This document shows positions 1 to 13,200 of a stretch of DNA of 64,000 bases, in pieces. The position numbers and the translations under genes were made by a program. This DNA comes from Platynereis dumerilii. Taxonomy: Eukaryota > Annelida > Polychaeta > Phyllodocida > Nereididae. The notes below the pieces were generated by a model. That model searched no databases and was not told the origin of the DNA. It saw only the letters and a program-made list of their open reading frames with translations. Location: contig JAPTHN010000004.1 of NCBI GenBank assembly GCA_026936325.1, positions 45,473,289-45,537,288 on the forward strand, written 5' to 3'. How positions within the stretch are numbered: position 1 is the first letter of the stretch; each line of letters starts with the position of its first letter.

Positions 1-394
1 TTTGTGGATTCCAGCCAATACTGGTGCATTATAATCCTTCTATAGTGTAATGGACCAATTTTGATTTCGACATGAGAGCAGAGTTCGACATTAAGAGATA
101 TTTAGTAGGATGATAAAGGAATTATTCCACATATTGTCAAAATTGTCCACATTACTTAAGGCATAGGAAATAACTTCAAATAAAGCTATGGGAAGGTTAA
201 ATAGATTGCGGACATTTTTATGCTTCATTTTTTATATATTCAGGAACATTTGAAAAAACATTAAGGGAATTACAATAGAAAAGTTTACATTGATCTATAA
301 AATTATCTGATATACAGGTCCCTTATTACTCTCAAAATATCAACGCAAAATCAATCAATCAATCAGTCAACCAAACTATCTATCAACATATCCT

Positions 395-620
395 TTCTTC
401 CTCATTTTTCCTTTCTTTCCTTCATTTCTCACTTTCATCCTTTCTTCCTCTCTTTCTTCATTTCTTTGTTCCCGCGTCAATTAACTTGCTTGTTTATTCA
501 TTCATATTTATTCAGTAGTTTGTTCTTTCATTCCTTTCTTCCATCCTTCCATCTTCCTTCCTTCCTTTCTTCCTTTCCACCATTTTTTCTTTAATTTCTT
601 CCTTCCTTCCTCCCCACACA
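395..620. repeat. degenerate TTCC/TTTC pyrimidine tract
   Basis: About 225 bp almost purely C and T on the plus strand, with many TTCC and TTTC units. Such tracts can adopt triplex structure, but nothing more can be said from sequence alone. Confidence 0.7.
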
Positions 621-3600
621 CTTAGACCCACCTACCTTACAAAATCCCAATTTCCCCTTCAACTTGTTGAAGCTAGCATATTCATTCAACCTATACGATT
701 TCACAATTCACATACCTTTAATTCTTAAACTAACATCAATCTTAAGTCACTTCACTCTTGAATATCTATAGAATCAAAATTCCTCTCTGAGCTGTCAACA
801 TAAATTGCTACCAAAAGCGTACAATAACATTGAAAAGACTATTATACTATTTCAACAGGGATCGAGTCAACTGAGAGTTTAAAGTGAATTGACACATACA
901 CACACGTATTACAAAGGTTTACTGGGAGTCACAGTAAAATTTGGTGGAATTTAACTAGCTTTTAAATAGTTTTTGTGAAATATTTTTGTAGAATGGGCCT
1001 GTTTCTCAAAGGAAAGTCACTCAAGCGCCACTAATTTCTCAGACATTTGTCAATTAATGTAAATATTTTTTCTTTTGATTCCAGATTTTTGCAAGAGCTT
1101 GATTCTATGCTTGGGAAACTTATATTGTCCCACCCGGGAGGTATAAGTGTCAGATGAGCTTTTGAATATGGATTAAAACATGGCTGAATCTGTTGCATCA
1201 ACATATTATTGTGATGTCAAAATTAATATACTGGTGATATATGACTGCCTCAGTAAGAACATGGCACTATTTTACACCTGGTCATTTTTCTGTCTGGTTC
1301 TAAAGTTCTGTAGACTTTCACAAAGCATATGCACTAAGTGCGAAAAATTGGTGCCAATAAAAATCATATAAAAACACCTCAAAAAAGTTGTAAAAAATGC
1401 AATACTAATGCGGCATAAGTTTGCATAACATATATCTTTAGAAATATTCTCTTGAAATGTATGTTACCATCAAACCAACTAATATGCACAACAACATAAG
1501 TAAAATATAGAACATGTACAGATTTCAAAGGTGTGTGAACTCCAAGGAATGTTATTATTCATTGATGATATGTTAGGGAATGATAGATTGTTGGTGGTAT
1601 CATATTTCACTCACTAAACAGCCATAACTGTCACCTTTATGTGGCTCATAGTAGGAGTTCAGTATTTTTGGAGTTTTACAAAGTTTGAAAACAAAATATT
1701 TTTTAAAAGATGCTGTGAGCTCCTATGCACACTATACCATTGCAGGTGCAAAAAATTTGAAAGTAAAACTATATGCTTCTTGAGGAAATGTATTTTGCTT
1801 GCAATAGACCTAACATTTCATAAAGGATGGCAGTAAAATACATGGAATAAATTGCTCTGCTGGTCAGTAAAAGACCCAACATTTAAATTAGTGAAAAACT
1901 GAAACTCCTGGCATCAAAGCTATACTACCCAGTTACAAATAATATATTCCAATTTCTAAGCACAATTAGCTCATTTCCTAAGTATTTAGGGTTAGAAGCC
2001 CAGACAAGTCACCCAGAGAATCTACTATGCTGAAGTGAGAGTCCTGAGTTAAAACTTTGATAAAACTGGCAAGAGAGAAGCCACTCTCTAAGATCTTCCC
2101 CAAGATCAAAATTTAATAAAATATCTTCATAAGATCAGATGGTTCATCTTTGTCAGTGTGTATATCTTACATAATCAGCTGAAGGCAAATGTTATGATGA
2201 AGCTGAATCTAATCAAGCGGAAGTTTCAATTCTTCATCACTGCTACTATATGCAGCTGGAGTAAACTTGCTGAGTGAATTTAGTAAGTCCCCACTTCCTG
2301 CTCTTCTGATTTGTACACAATGAAGAAAACAACAGACAAGAAATAGAGTGGTAGGCTACTGCAGGCAAGTGTTTTAGTCTTTGAAAAAGTTATAGGTCAA
2401 AAACACCTCACCTATGTCTACTCCAGACATAGAAGTCTAGGCATGATGGAGGGTTCAAGACATAGCCAACAAGCCAAGACTGAAATATGATGTAGGGTCT
2501 AACAGAAGTTGCAGCTTTTCACAGCAGGTAACAGTCTAGGTAGGTATGGGGTGGGGGCAAGGTAAGGGAGGGAAAGGTGGGGTAAAAGAGGGGGTAGGGT
2601 GTGAACTAAGTAAGGAGGGGTCAACAACATGGATACTTCAGATATCTGTAAAGTCTTGTGTATCCCAGTGTATCAAGTGTAAGGGTGAATGCCCACTATA
2701 CTCAGGTTCAAACTGGACAGTGTTGTCATTGCTATCAAAACCATAAACAGGGCATGTTCTTGTTCTATAGATGGATTGCAGCCCTCAAAGCCAAGTTCTT
2801 GGCAGTCTTGAGTTAGATGAAAAATGGGAGGAACCTTGGAGTTCACAACATCTTTAACAAAACAAATGTAACCGATGTCGGGCCTTCGTCCCAGTAACGT
2901 GAAATATCTCACTTGCTCCAAATTCACAATGTAACTATGCGAAGACTGACACTGACTGAGCAAACCTGTATACCAGCCCCACAGATAAGATATTCTGAAC
3001 ACATGTAGTGTTCAATCACTATCAAAAACAATCAGTCTAAAATAGTAACCGGTAAGTTGGTAAGGGTCAGCAACTACAGTGGAATACCTTTCTGCAACTT
3101 CCAAGAATGTTTTCTGTGTACAAGAACGTTTTCTATTCACTCAGATAACTATGAATGATTATTTACAGAACAATCATATCAACCAATCAGTGATGAAGTT
3201 TCTCTAAGACAAGGAAACAACAGACCATTCACATTTTTCAAACTTGAATGAAACCCCAAAATCTGAAGTCAATTCTCTTTGTATAGACACAAAACTCCTC
3301 AATAAAACAAAAACACCCACTGGAGAACCTATCCCTACATATCAGTATCTCTGTAATGTATATCTTTACCCTATGGCTATTACATGATATTAGGCCATAG
3401 GGGATAGGGCAACAGAAGTAGCCCATGTGTAATAGATGGGTATTTCTGGTATACATATTGTGGAATCATATGGATGAATGAAAAGGGTAACTATATATCT
3501 AACCCATGGCATAGGGCAAAGAGGGGTTCAGATGACGCTAAACACATTTCATGAGGTTCTTCAATGTATCAAGCTCCAGTAGTGGTAATATTGCTTAATT

Positions 3601-4727
3601 AGCAAATTGCAGAGTATTTTTAAGAAATTAACTGTTAATATAAGATATTTTCATTCATCCAAATTGTAGAAATAGATATATAGATATGTAGACTCAGTCA
3701 TGTTAGCATTCTTAATTGAAGTATCAAAATATCATATGAATACATAATGTGGACATATTCCAAATTATCAAATTGAATTAAAATCATCACACCAGGCCAA
3801 AACAACCATTTTTCTTTTTTGGCAAGGTGTATGCTTTATACATTGCAGTCATTAGCACATTGTCAATGTGGTTAATAAACTTCTTGCTTGATGATGAATG
3901 AAAAACTACCAAATAATATAGCTGTATGCCACTGCATTACCAAATAAAAACAAGCATTTTACATCTAGAAATTTAGAGAACTCACCCTTTAAAGTTTTAA
4001 ATCCAATATCTACTGGTAAATCCTGCGATATATATCTGACTGGTATTCCACAAGAAATTTCATTCATCAAATGCTTCTACAACCTTCTTTTCACAAAAAA
4101 TTTCCTCAAATATCTTGGAATGCAACTCAACACACATTAATATCCAAAATTTACAAACATATCCGAAGGAATGTAACAAATATCAGACAATTCCTTTTAT
4201 CCCTCGTATCTCTTATAAAATTCCTTTGACGTGACTTCAATAATTCATGATTATTTTAAACATCCCTATACATATGTGATGATCAATCAACACCCCCTTT
4301 TCAATGCAGTAAGGGGCATTGCCCATGTGTTAATGCTCTGTGCTTCTACACAACTACTGTGTTGTATGTATACCTGCAGGCAGCTAAATATATTGGCTGG
4401 CCAAAATGTCAGCTCAACAGTGACTGCAGTACACAAAGTGGGAGAGAGAAAGAAAGAGAGGAGTAGTGGGAAAGATATGTTATGCAATTCAAAGTACCAT
4501 ATTAACTTGGTAAAGAGAGTCTGACTTGATTTGACAAGATACTAATCAATCTAAAATAGAAGTCAAATACCATATTAACCTGATGACATACTCAATGGCC
4601 ATAAACATTCATTTTGAGAGGCATTACATCCAGTACTTTTACACTAGACTTTTAATAGCAGCCAGTCAGGGACCCTAATCAGTAATCATTGAGGTGCACT
4701 TGTTACACAGGAAGAAACTTTTTTTGC

Positions 4728-4800
4728 TCAGGTTGGGAATTGAACCCGGGTCTTACAATTTTGTAGCAAAGCCCTCTACCACAGTGCTAAAGGCCCTAGA
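4728..4800 (-). repeat. tRNA-derived SINE head (fragment)
   Basis: On the minus strand a pol III A-box-like TAGCACTGTGGTAGAGGGC is followed about 30 nt later by a B-box-like GGGTTCAATTCCC. No acceptor stem pairs and no clover-leaf closes, so it is a SINE head or tRNA pseudogene, not a functional tRNA. The GGGTTCAATTCC core is shared with the SINE copy at 47461-47665. Confidence 0.55.
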
Positions 4801-6569
4801 CAATGTTTCAATTGCAAATACAACAACTTTTTAAGCTTTGAATGCAACTTTTGCTCTCTAAATACAACCATACACATGTGGTACAGAACTTCTGTACAAT
4901 ATATGTTTCATACAGTCCAGTTTGTAATCAGCATAATGCACTATTTAGCTGGGGGCTAAATATGTTAAATGGGAGTCCTCCATGGAGGCCAGGGGTCTCC
5001 AGACAACACTTTTGAAACCATGCTGTCATTTACACTAGTTCAATTGGGTAATTGTTTTCATATATCAACTATTTCCAGATAAAAATTCATCACTGATCCA
5101 TTTATATACTTTTTATAGACATATTTATCATTACTCAAAGTTAATTGGACAAAAATCCACTTCAAATGTGACTATACTGTCATTTTCCATACAGATGGCA
5201 ACTCTCACTTCATAGACCTTTATACACAGCTACAGTTTACAGTACACAGTGTGATATTTAGCCACCAAGTAATCTATCTACACACTGTGAGTGACTGCTA
5301 CAGAGCTCTCGAATAACAATGGCTTTGTCAGACCATAGCCTTATGGCTAGAGAAGAAATGTGGAAATTTGATTTTGGATCAATTTTGTGGAGAGTTATTT
5401 GATTTGAATATAATATATTTGACAAATGTGTCAATGTTTGGAGTTTGTAATATAGATTCTGAGTCACTTGTTACTTGATCTCAAATATTGATGTGTACAT
5501 AACAAAGTATGGCCTTGGTGAGAGGTAAGGAATTTGAACAGCTCACTCAAATATTAGATTCTGCCAAAAAAATTGGAACAGGTTCAATTAATTTTCTTAA
5601 AAAATATCTAATTTTCATTAATTTCTGGGAGATTCACTTTTTTCAGTGATTTTCACATCTACGCATAAAGTTAAATGTAGTTCCTTAATATTCAATGACA
5701 ACAAAATTTCAGATACGATACAAAAATCCATCAATCTGACATAAAAATTAATAATTACAAAAAAACTTTTCCATCTTACCTCTTTACTGACACAACCTCC
5801 CATTTATAATCATAAATATATTAGTGCGCATCCAGTATTTCATCCTGGGACCACTTCCAATAACTACTGGTACATCCTTGTTTGAATAAGTCCTTTCAGT
5901 GACTACCTTCACTGACTACTGACTCTGTCGGTGACTGAATAAAAGAACAATTCCATTTCCAGTTCCTTTTGCAGTAAGTCACCATTAAGGAATTCCGTAA
6001 AAACCAAATAGGATGTGAAAAAAATCTGAGGTATCATCATTTCAAACCTCCACTATTCAACTATTGCTCACAGTAAACACTACAACCACAGTGGTCTATG
6101 ATTTCATTGTATCTAACAATGGTCCTATTATAAAGATTGAAGACTAACATTTGCTCAAGAAGTTAGACCTTGAAATGATGTCACTGATTTCACCGATTTC
6201 CCTGATTTGCATGTGTAGCTGCAGTATTAACTCCACATCTAAAATCTGATTAATAGATTTATTTACTTAAATTTTACAATGTCCTTAATAGACCTTGTTA
6301 GAAGTGACTTGAGTTGTGTATGCTTTTCAACCATGTCCATGTTGACTTGTTTAGGGCTCGTGAAACCTGACTTGACTTCATAATGAAGTGGGGCATATTT
6401 TAAGGAAACATAGGAAGTTAGGGAGCATGAATTTATTAACTTGTGTTGAACCCTTGAAATTTAAAGCTTGAAATGTATCGAAAATCACAGAAAATATTTT
6501 ATCTATCTATCAAACACTGATCTACATGTACCTTTCCATGTATCTATATTGTATGTATGTAAACATATA

Positions 6570-6670
6570 ATCTCTACACATCTATCTACACATCTATCTA
6601 TCCATAATCTATCCATAATATATCCATAATATATCCATAATATATCCATAATATATCCATAATATATATG
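6570..6670. repeat. tandem ATATCCATAATA minisatellite with CTAT units
   Basis: Five or more near-perfect 12-13 bp units containing TATCCATAAT lie at about 6597-6665. Degenerate CTAT tetranucleotides flank them on both sides (6500-6720). The 60-codon frame read through the array (YGYIMDILW repeats) is an artefact of the repeat. Confidence 0.8.
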
Positions 6671-9600
6671 CAACAAACTAGCCATCTATCTAGCATCTTT
6701 CTATCAATCTATCTACCTATCTGTGCATCTATTCCTGACCTAATATATTCAAGAATCCATTTGAAATTGTATCAAATTCACTAAACCATATCATCAATGT
6801 ATGCTCTTTTAAAGTCAAGAAAAAAATATTTTAAAAAGAAGAAAATTGCCTAAAAATTAGAAGCAGGACTCTCTTTTTCTGTCAATAACAAATTACACTA
6901 TTTGTGAAAGAATTTCAGCAAAAAAAAAGTTCAGACACAGAAAATAAATTACATAAATAAATTACAAAATATAAAAAGTACAAAGGCTATTCTGTTTTTC
7001 TGTTTCAAGTCTGGCAACAGCAGACAAACACATTTTATCCTCCAAACTTTTTATTTTTAACAATACTTTATAATACATTATTTACCTTAAAATAAGGCAA
7101 CAAAATAATATTTTTTGGACATCACTTGTAAGCTAATTATCTGTTAATTTACTGGTACCTGCCAAAGATCTTTAACTAGATGATATTATTTCATTACATT
7201 ATATGATATATTTATTTTTTACTCGTATCAATCTAAATTCCATACTCGGAACAATCGGTCCTCTTCGAATATCAAAATCAACAGAAAATTATTTTGATTC
7301 AAAGACATTTTAACGAAACTTATGTTTTAAATATTTATATATATATATATGGGAAATTAATATGACAAAATACCATTATATCAATATTAGCATACAGAAT
7401 GATTAAACCATAAATGGAAACAAAATGGTCAATTGGTAAAGATTATTTATCAAAACACAAGAATACATATTTTGTGTTTTGCAAAAAGAGACAGTTAAAT
7501 TATTTTAAAAATTGCCAATCTGTACTCAAAAAGTTTGAGTTGATAATTAGTGAAATATAATTATCCACTGTTATAATCAGGAAATTTTATGTGATAAAGT
7601 GTTCTTTCAAAGACTAGGCAATCCAGTTATTTTCTGTAACGTTTTTGACAAAAAAAAGTTGTTTTCATGTGTTAAAAATTACATGAGGCATATTACGATA
7701 CATATTCTTACTCCAGAACTAGACTAACAAACATTGAGATTCATAAAAACTACCAATTAAAATCTTTAATAATATCAAACACACATATATGTATCTCTAC
7801 ATAATAATCATATTTACTAGTTTGTTCCATTGTGCAACAATCTTCTCTGCTAAAAGAAGTGAAAATTGAAAACTACCTCTTCCTCTACTTGAAAAGAAAC
7901 TATTATTTGTGCAACATACTTATCAAAGTTCCCACAATATAATGTATAGCCAGTGAAGTTTAGGTAAAAAACTACAGAATGGAACTCATGCTCTTTATAT
8001 CGATGTACAATTTGATTAACTTAGCACATTTATCAAAAATCAAAGACTCTATATTCATAAAATCATCCTTTAGTTTTTCATTGGTACTTTTCAATGCCTC
8101 GATTCATCAAAACTCTCAATTTCTTGTCCTACTACTTGGAGAATACAAAGGCATTGAAAAAGTACCTTAACTCTATGGAGCCTAATAATTATATAAAATT
8201 GATTTTAACATGCAAAGATGTAATGTCTAATTATTCACTATTTATCTCCTAAATTTGGTGAAAAGTCATTTCTATGAATAACAACTACAGACCATATGAG
8301 ATTTGGAAGTGTTTCGATTCAGAAGATTTCTCAAGTTTCTAAGCAATCGTAGAGTTCACCTTTAACACCCAAAATAGATTGGCGCTACACCAAAGTTGAT
8401 CAACTAACAGAACGATCCACATTTGACAATAATGAGGGACTATTCGACCAATAGGTGTCACAGCGATCAAGTCAGATTCTGATGTCATTTATATCAATAT
8501 AATTATGTATGGAAAATCTATTTAACCCACACAAATTAATATGTGACATCATCAAAATTGAGATTTCTGATATCAAATTTGAGAAGAATTATCAAGGTTC
8601 TTCTATTAAAAGGGGGGGGGGGGCTCAAGATCTTCTACTACATGGAGAATCTTCTATTAAAGGGGGAGTTTCAAGATATACTTAAAGTTTGGTTCATTTA
8701 AGGGTAGTCATATTAATTTGGTGTCTGGTATTCAAAGAGGGTCATTTATGATAGAGGGGTCTTTATTGAGCAGGATCATATATGGAGGGTAATACCCGTA
8801 CATTTCAGTGGCAGCTTTTATTTCGAGAGTTGTCTAATTTAGGCTTTTGTGACACTCACTTGTCTGTCATTGGTACTTTAATTTAAGTGGGTATCCATAA
8901 GCCATTCAACTATTAGATTCTCTTTAAGATCTGTACTTTGTGGTCTTTACTTGATATGATACTCAACCCTAATCACTAATTGACCCAAAGTACCAGTGGG
9001 GTTCTGCTTAATAAAAGTTCCTCTAAATTGAAAGAGACGGCCACTATAGTAAAAATACCTGGACAGGGACGTCTCATTCCAATTTCACTAAATTAAGATA
9101 ATTTCAGAGAGAAATAAAGTTGAAGTATGGAATCGAAAATTCTACACAGAACTGGGGAATATTACTTGCAAATTGACTTGATCGCAAACCTCTCAGTGGC
9201 CAATAGTCCCCCATTTCTTCAACAGAGACATCACTTAACCATAGACAAACAACTGGAGGATCGTAACACATACGAGTCCTTATGGCTTACCCAAAACCTG
9301 CCGGGGTTTTTCCATTTTATACTGCTACACAACTGTAATTCAGTAGATATAGCAATCACATATGCAATTTTATTATGATTTATATATTTCTAAAGCATGG
9401 ATCTTGAAATTTAACATGTTTAACAAACAATTGCGACAATTTTCAATAGCGTTTGCACAATTTTTAGCACTCGCGCAACTTTTACAAAGCGCATCAAAAA
9501 GCAAAAAGCTCATCGTAAAGCAATGTGTGGTGCATATTTGTCATGTGATATGTGGACATTTCAAGCAACTGATTGATAAAGCAAATTCTAGCAATCAATC

Positions 9601-10022
9601 TTTGTTTTGACATTAGCCTCTCAGATATGAAGGTAGTAATGCATTTCTAATTCTTTTATCTCTTCCAAAATAACTGCTGCAGACAAAAATGTTTCAGAAT
9701 GTGAAGAGATTTCTTTGTGTTATATTACAATATTCTCAATTGATTTAATTTGTCCGGGCAAGGCCAATCACAGTTTCTTCGTATTTTGACTTGGTTAGTA
9801 ATGCACAACTTCTACAAATTTACAACAACAATTCAATGTTCTAAGAACATGAAGCAGTCAAGTAAAAATTCAAGACTAACATGAAAGCTGAAATTTCTAT
9901 AATATTAACATTGCTTTGAACTTGAAATATCCACAATATACAGTCTTACACAAAACAATGGTCACATTTTGTTCGTCACAACTACAGACCTTCCGAAAAG
10001 ACTCAATAATGCTCAAACTTAC

Positions 10023-10228
10023 CTCCAAGAATCTTGCAAGGTCGTAGGACCTCTCGTCAAGGGCCTTGTCACACTTGGCAGCTTGGAAGGACCTCTTGAT
10101 GTTCACTGGAAGGTCCACTAAGATCCTGTTTGACTCGCACATGTGGGTGCTGAAGATCTTCATGATGATGTCACCCACTGAGGAGGTCCTGAGTTCCGGG
10201 GTGAGGAATACTGCATCAGTCAAGCGGC
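10023..10228 (-). CDS. SACS: SACS exon 22: last exon seen
   Basis: Residues 1829-1897. RLTDAVFLTPELRTSSVGDIIMKIF matches human [24 protein letters not shown], and VDLPVNIKRSFQAAKC matches VELPSSVKLGFEEAGC. Ends SYDLARFLE in phase 0 with a clean GTAAGT donor at 10017-10022, so the gene must continue. The expected next block (an EVFFPNI-like segment) is not visible in the 10 kb beyond. Confidence 0.93.
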
Positions 10229-13200
10229 CTGGAAGGGAAGAAAGAGATACAGAATGTCTTAAAAAGTCTTATTCTTTAACATAATTATTGTTAGGGTTTC
10301 ATACACAAGAACTGAACAAGGGGTTGGATGAGCTCTGAAAGGTATTCACCTACAGCGTTTAAATCTTCAAATTTTAGGACTGTATACGTACAAATTGTTT
10401 CAACTTAGTTTGAAGAAATTACTTTCGATTTAAGCATATCAGAATTGCTGTATCAGTACATGGAAAGAAACCCTCCCTTAGTTAGTAATCAGCTGATTTT
10501 TTAGCAGAGTTCTACAGCTAATTCTGTTCGTAAAATTGCTTGACAGACTGTCTCCACTTTATCTGAGAATTTATCAAGAACATTACTATCATGTTATTTA
10601 ATATAAAGTACAATATTTTTTATTGTAGCTCATCTTAACACACACTGATTTTGATGAGTTGAAGGCCAATCTTCTCCTGTTTGTTGAAATTAGGCCATAC
10701 TCATAATCAAATTTATATAACCCTCAACAAATTTGGAAAATGTGATGATAATACATTGGTCTTAAACCTACCCCATCTCTGTCCATCTGAGTACAATGCA
10801 AAGCTCGTATCTTCTGTCGATAGGGTCTTGAAGAAGTTAACGAACAGTTCATTCACGTTTGACTGGACATATCTCGCATCAGGCCACAGTGTGATGTACG
10901 ACTTTGGCTCTAAGAATGTGCTCAGATCTTGCAGCATGATCAAGTATGCTCGGCAGACGCTGTCGTTCAACAGCGCTTCGTTCCAGATTGCCCGAAGGTC
11001 AAACTTGTCATCCTCGTTTCTTTCGCAGAGGTGGCGTCGGTTTGAGGTCACGGCGAAAGAGCCGTTGATGTGGACAGGCAGACCGCTGTGGATTGGCATT
11101 GGTAAGTAGGTGAAGACTGTGCCATGGTGGGCGTCTGCATCCTCCACCTGTAAATGATAAATAAATAAAAATAAATATTTATAATGCTTATAATGCACAC
11201 AGTATTTTTCAACTGAAGTCGTCGGCAGGTTTCAAAAGCTCATATAGCTTTGGACAAAGACACAAGAATGTGTACCTAGTACCCACTGAAAGCCAAAATC
11301 TGATACATATCAGAGGGTAGGAAGGTATGAACAGTGCAACCTCCTAAGGCAAGTTTTTGGCACACACATACAGTTCATGACATAAAGCTGCCTTCCATGT
11401 TGGACAAAAGTGTAAAATCTAGTTAATTGTTAGAAATCTTCAAACAGCTATAAAAATAAGGCAGAACAACGTAGGTCTTTATCTGTAGTAATGTGTAAAA
11501 CGTACAATCAAATATTTTCTGCTGTGAAGAGTTTCATAAGTATGACAGAAATAATGTTCTGTTGACAGTGAGCATGCTATTTGACTTCATATAATGTTCT
11601 TGAATCAGCAGAATAATATGCCAAATTCAAAATGGAGTAAAGCAAAAAGTTGAGCTGAGAAAAAATTACATGTATGCATGAGATAAAGATAATGCGCATA
11701 CAAAATTCAAGTGTTGAGGGTCAAACGTTCTTGTCAAACTCTGAAACTTTTTAATTCGAAGACTGAATATATCTTGAACTGTTGAACATAACAGGTGAAG
11801 AATCCTTGGAACTATTCCACACACAATTTGCTCTGCGTATGCACACAACGTAACACATACAGAGTGATGCTGTTTTCATGTAAGTGCTACTAAATACACA
11901 TACATCTTCACGGACAAGACTGTTATGATGAAAAAGCAAGAGTTAAGCGACACATTCTGCAGATAGGCCATAAGCAATATGTACAGCACAGTAGAAGCGG
12001 CAGCGCTGTTCAGTGTTCACACAGTCAAGATGTGCAAAACATACAGAAAAGTTTCGGACGCTATACATTGCAGGAAATGGAGAAGAATGCGTAAATGGGT
12101 ATCTGATGAGGCCGTGCAAATCATGCTAATGCATTATACTTTAATAATTTTTATACAGATCTATTTTGAGATGATAGACTATAGTTGGATTAAATAATTT
12201 GGAATATTGAAGATCTTCATATAAATGTTTGACAGGCAAGATGCACTATGAATACTTTAATAAATATTACAGAAAGATCGGTATTAGTGAGATATTGTGA
12301 GTTCTATACTTCAGCTATATCTTTAATAATTTTAGCATTGTCAGAATTTATTAAACCCTTACCCGGACACTTGTTAAAGCACTTAAAAATTCCTGGAAAT
12401 CGAAAAATTTTACAAAGAGAATTTTAATAGGGTGTATATGTGTCACATAGCAAGGAAGAAAGCCAAATGGTTAACCAAAGCCAGAGTGTTAATTGTGGGG
12501 AATCAACAAAAAAATAAATGGGTAAAGGAGTAAATATTTTGACATGATTGCTATTGTTGTTGATATATTAACAATTCCAACTGCACAAAAATGTCTCTGC
12601 CAGAGAAATTGAAAGATTCTTTTTTTGGCAGTAGCAATATCAGATAGCATGATAATAGATTTTCAAACTAGAAAGGCACCCATGGAGTGCAATGTGCAGC
12701 AAAGCCACAAAGTGTTTCGGGAAGCATCAGCAATATACACAAGTTGCTTCAATTTCATTAAATAATCATTTATGATTGGCACTGAACGGAGGACACACGG
12801 TGCACTCGAGTGCACCCTCTCAACCTAAATCGAAAACGCCAAGCACAGAAAACACGGCGGACGCTCAAGTATCACCCGATGGAAAACGCCCTAACATGGC
12901 GGCCAGAAGCAAGAATGATCAATCGACGTGACGAATTAAGTGGAATAACTTAGTTGATTGATATTTACAGACCTTGGGAAGAGAACTCCTGTGAGATATC
13001 GCCATTCTGGTTATATATTGCACATTTTTAAAAGTAATGGACGTCTGTGCGAAGTGAATTCATCCGTCAAAGCACCAAAAAGTTGGACATCACTTCTCAC
13101 CCCCACAGCTCACCACAACATGTGCGAGCTTCGCTGCACATAATTAACTTTTCTTATATTCAATACTGTTTGCTAAAATGAGCTGAGAAAGGAAATGGTA

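Larger units (their letters stand above)
1..10022. other. non-coding stretch beyond the last SACS exon seen
   Basis: Probably intron, since the gene must continue. No sacsin-like or other convincing exon was found on either strand. It holds a C/T-rich tract (about 395-620), a tRNA-like SINE head near 4730-4800, a tetranucleotide and 12-bp repeat region (6500-6720), a short AT repeat (7325-7350) and a G12 run (near 8613). A 109-codon minus frame at 2673-3002 has no family blocks. Otherwise AT-rich and featureless. Confidence 0.6.

Noticed and set aside
1863-1880. Second copy of the element at 32580
   Set aside because: Only about 18 bp of loose similarity (CAGTAAAAGA-CC-AACAT), too short to claim.
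2673-3002. 109-codon minus-strand open frame
   Set aside because: No recognisable domain, no splice-bounded conserved block and amino acid composition typical of random AT-rich frames. Its place downstream of SACS is not enough.
10681-11109. 142-codon plus-strand open frame
   Set aside because: It is the antisense shadow of SACS exon 21, which carries clear sacsin signatures on the minus strand.
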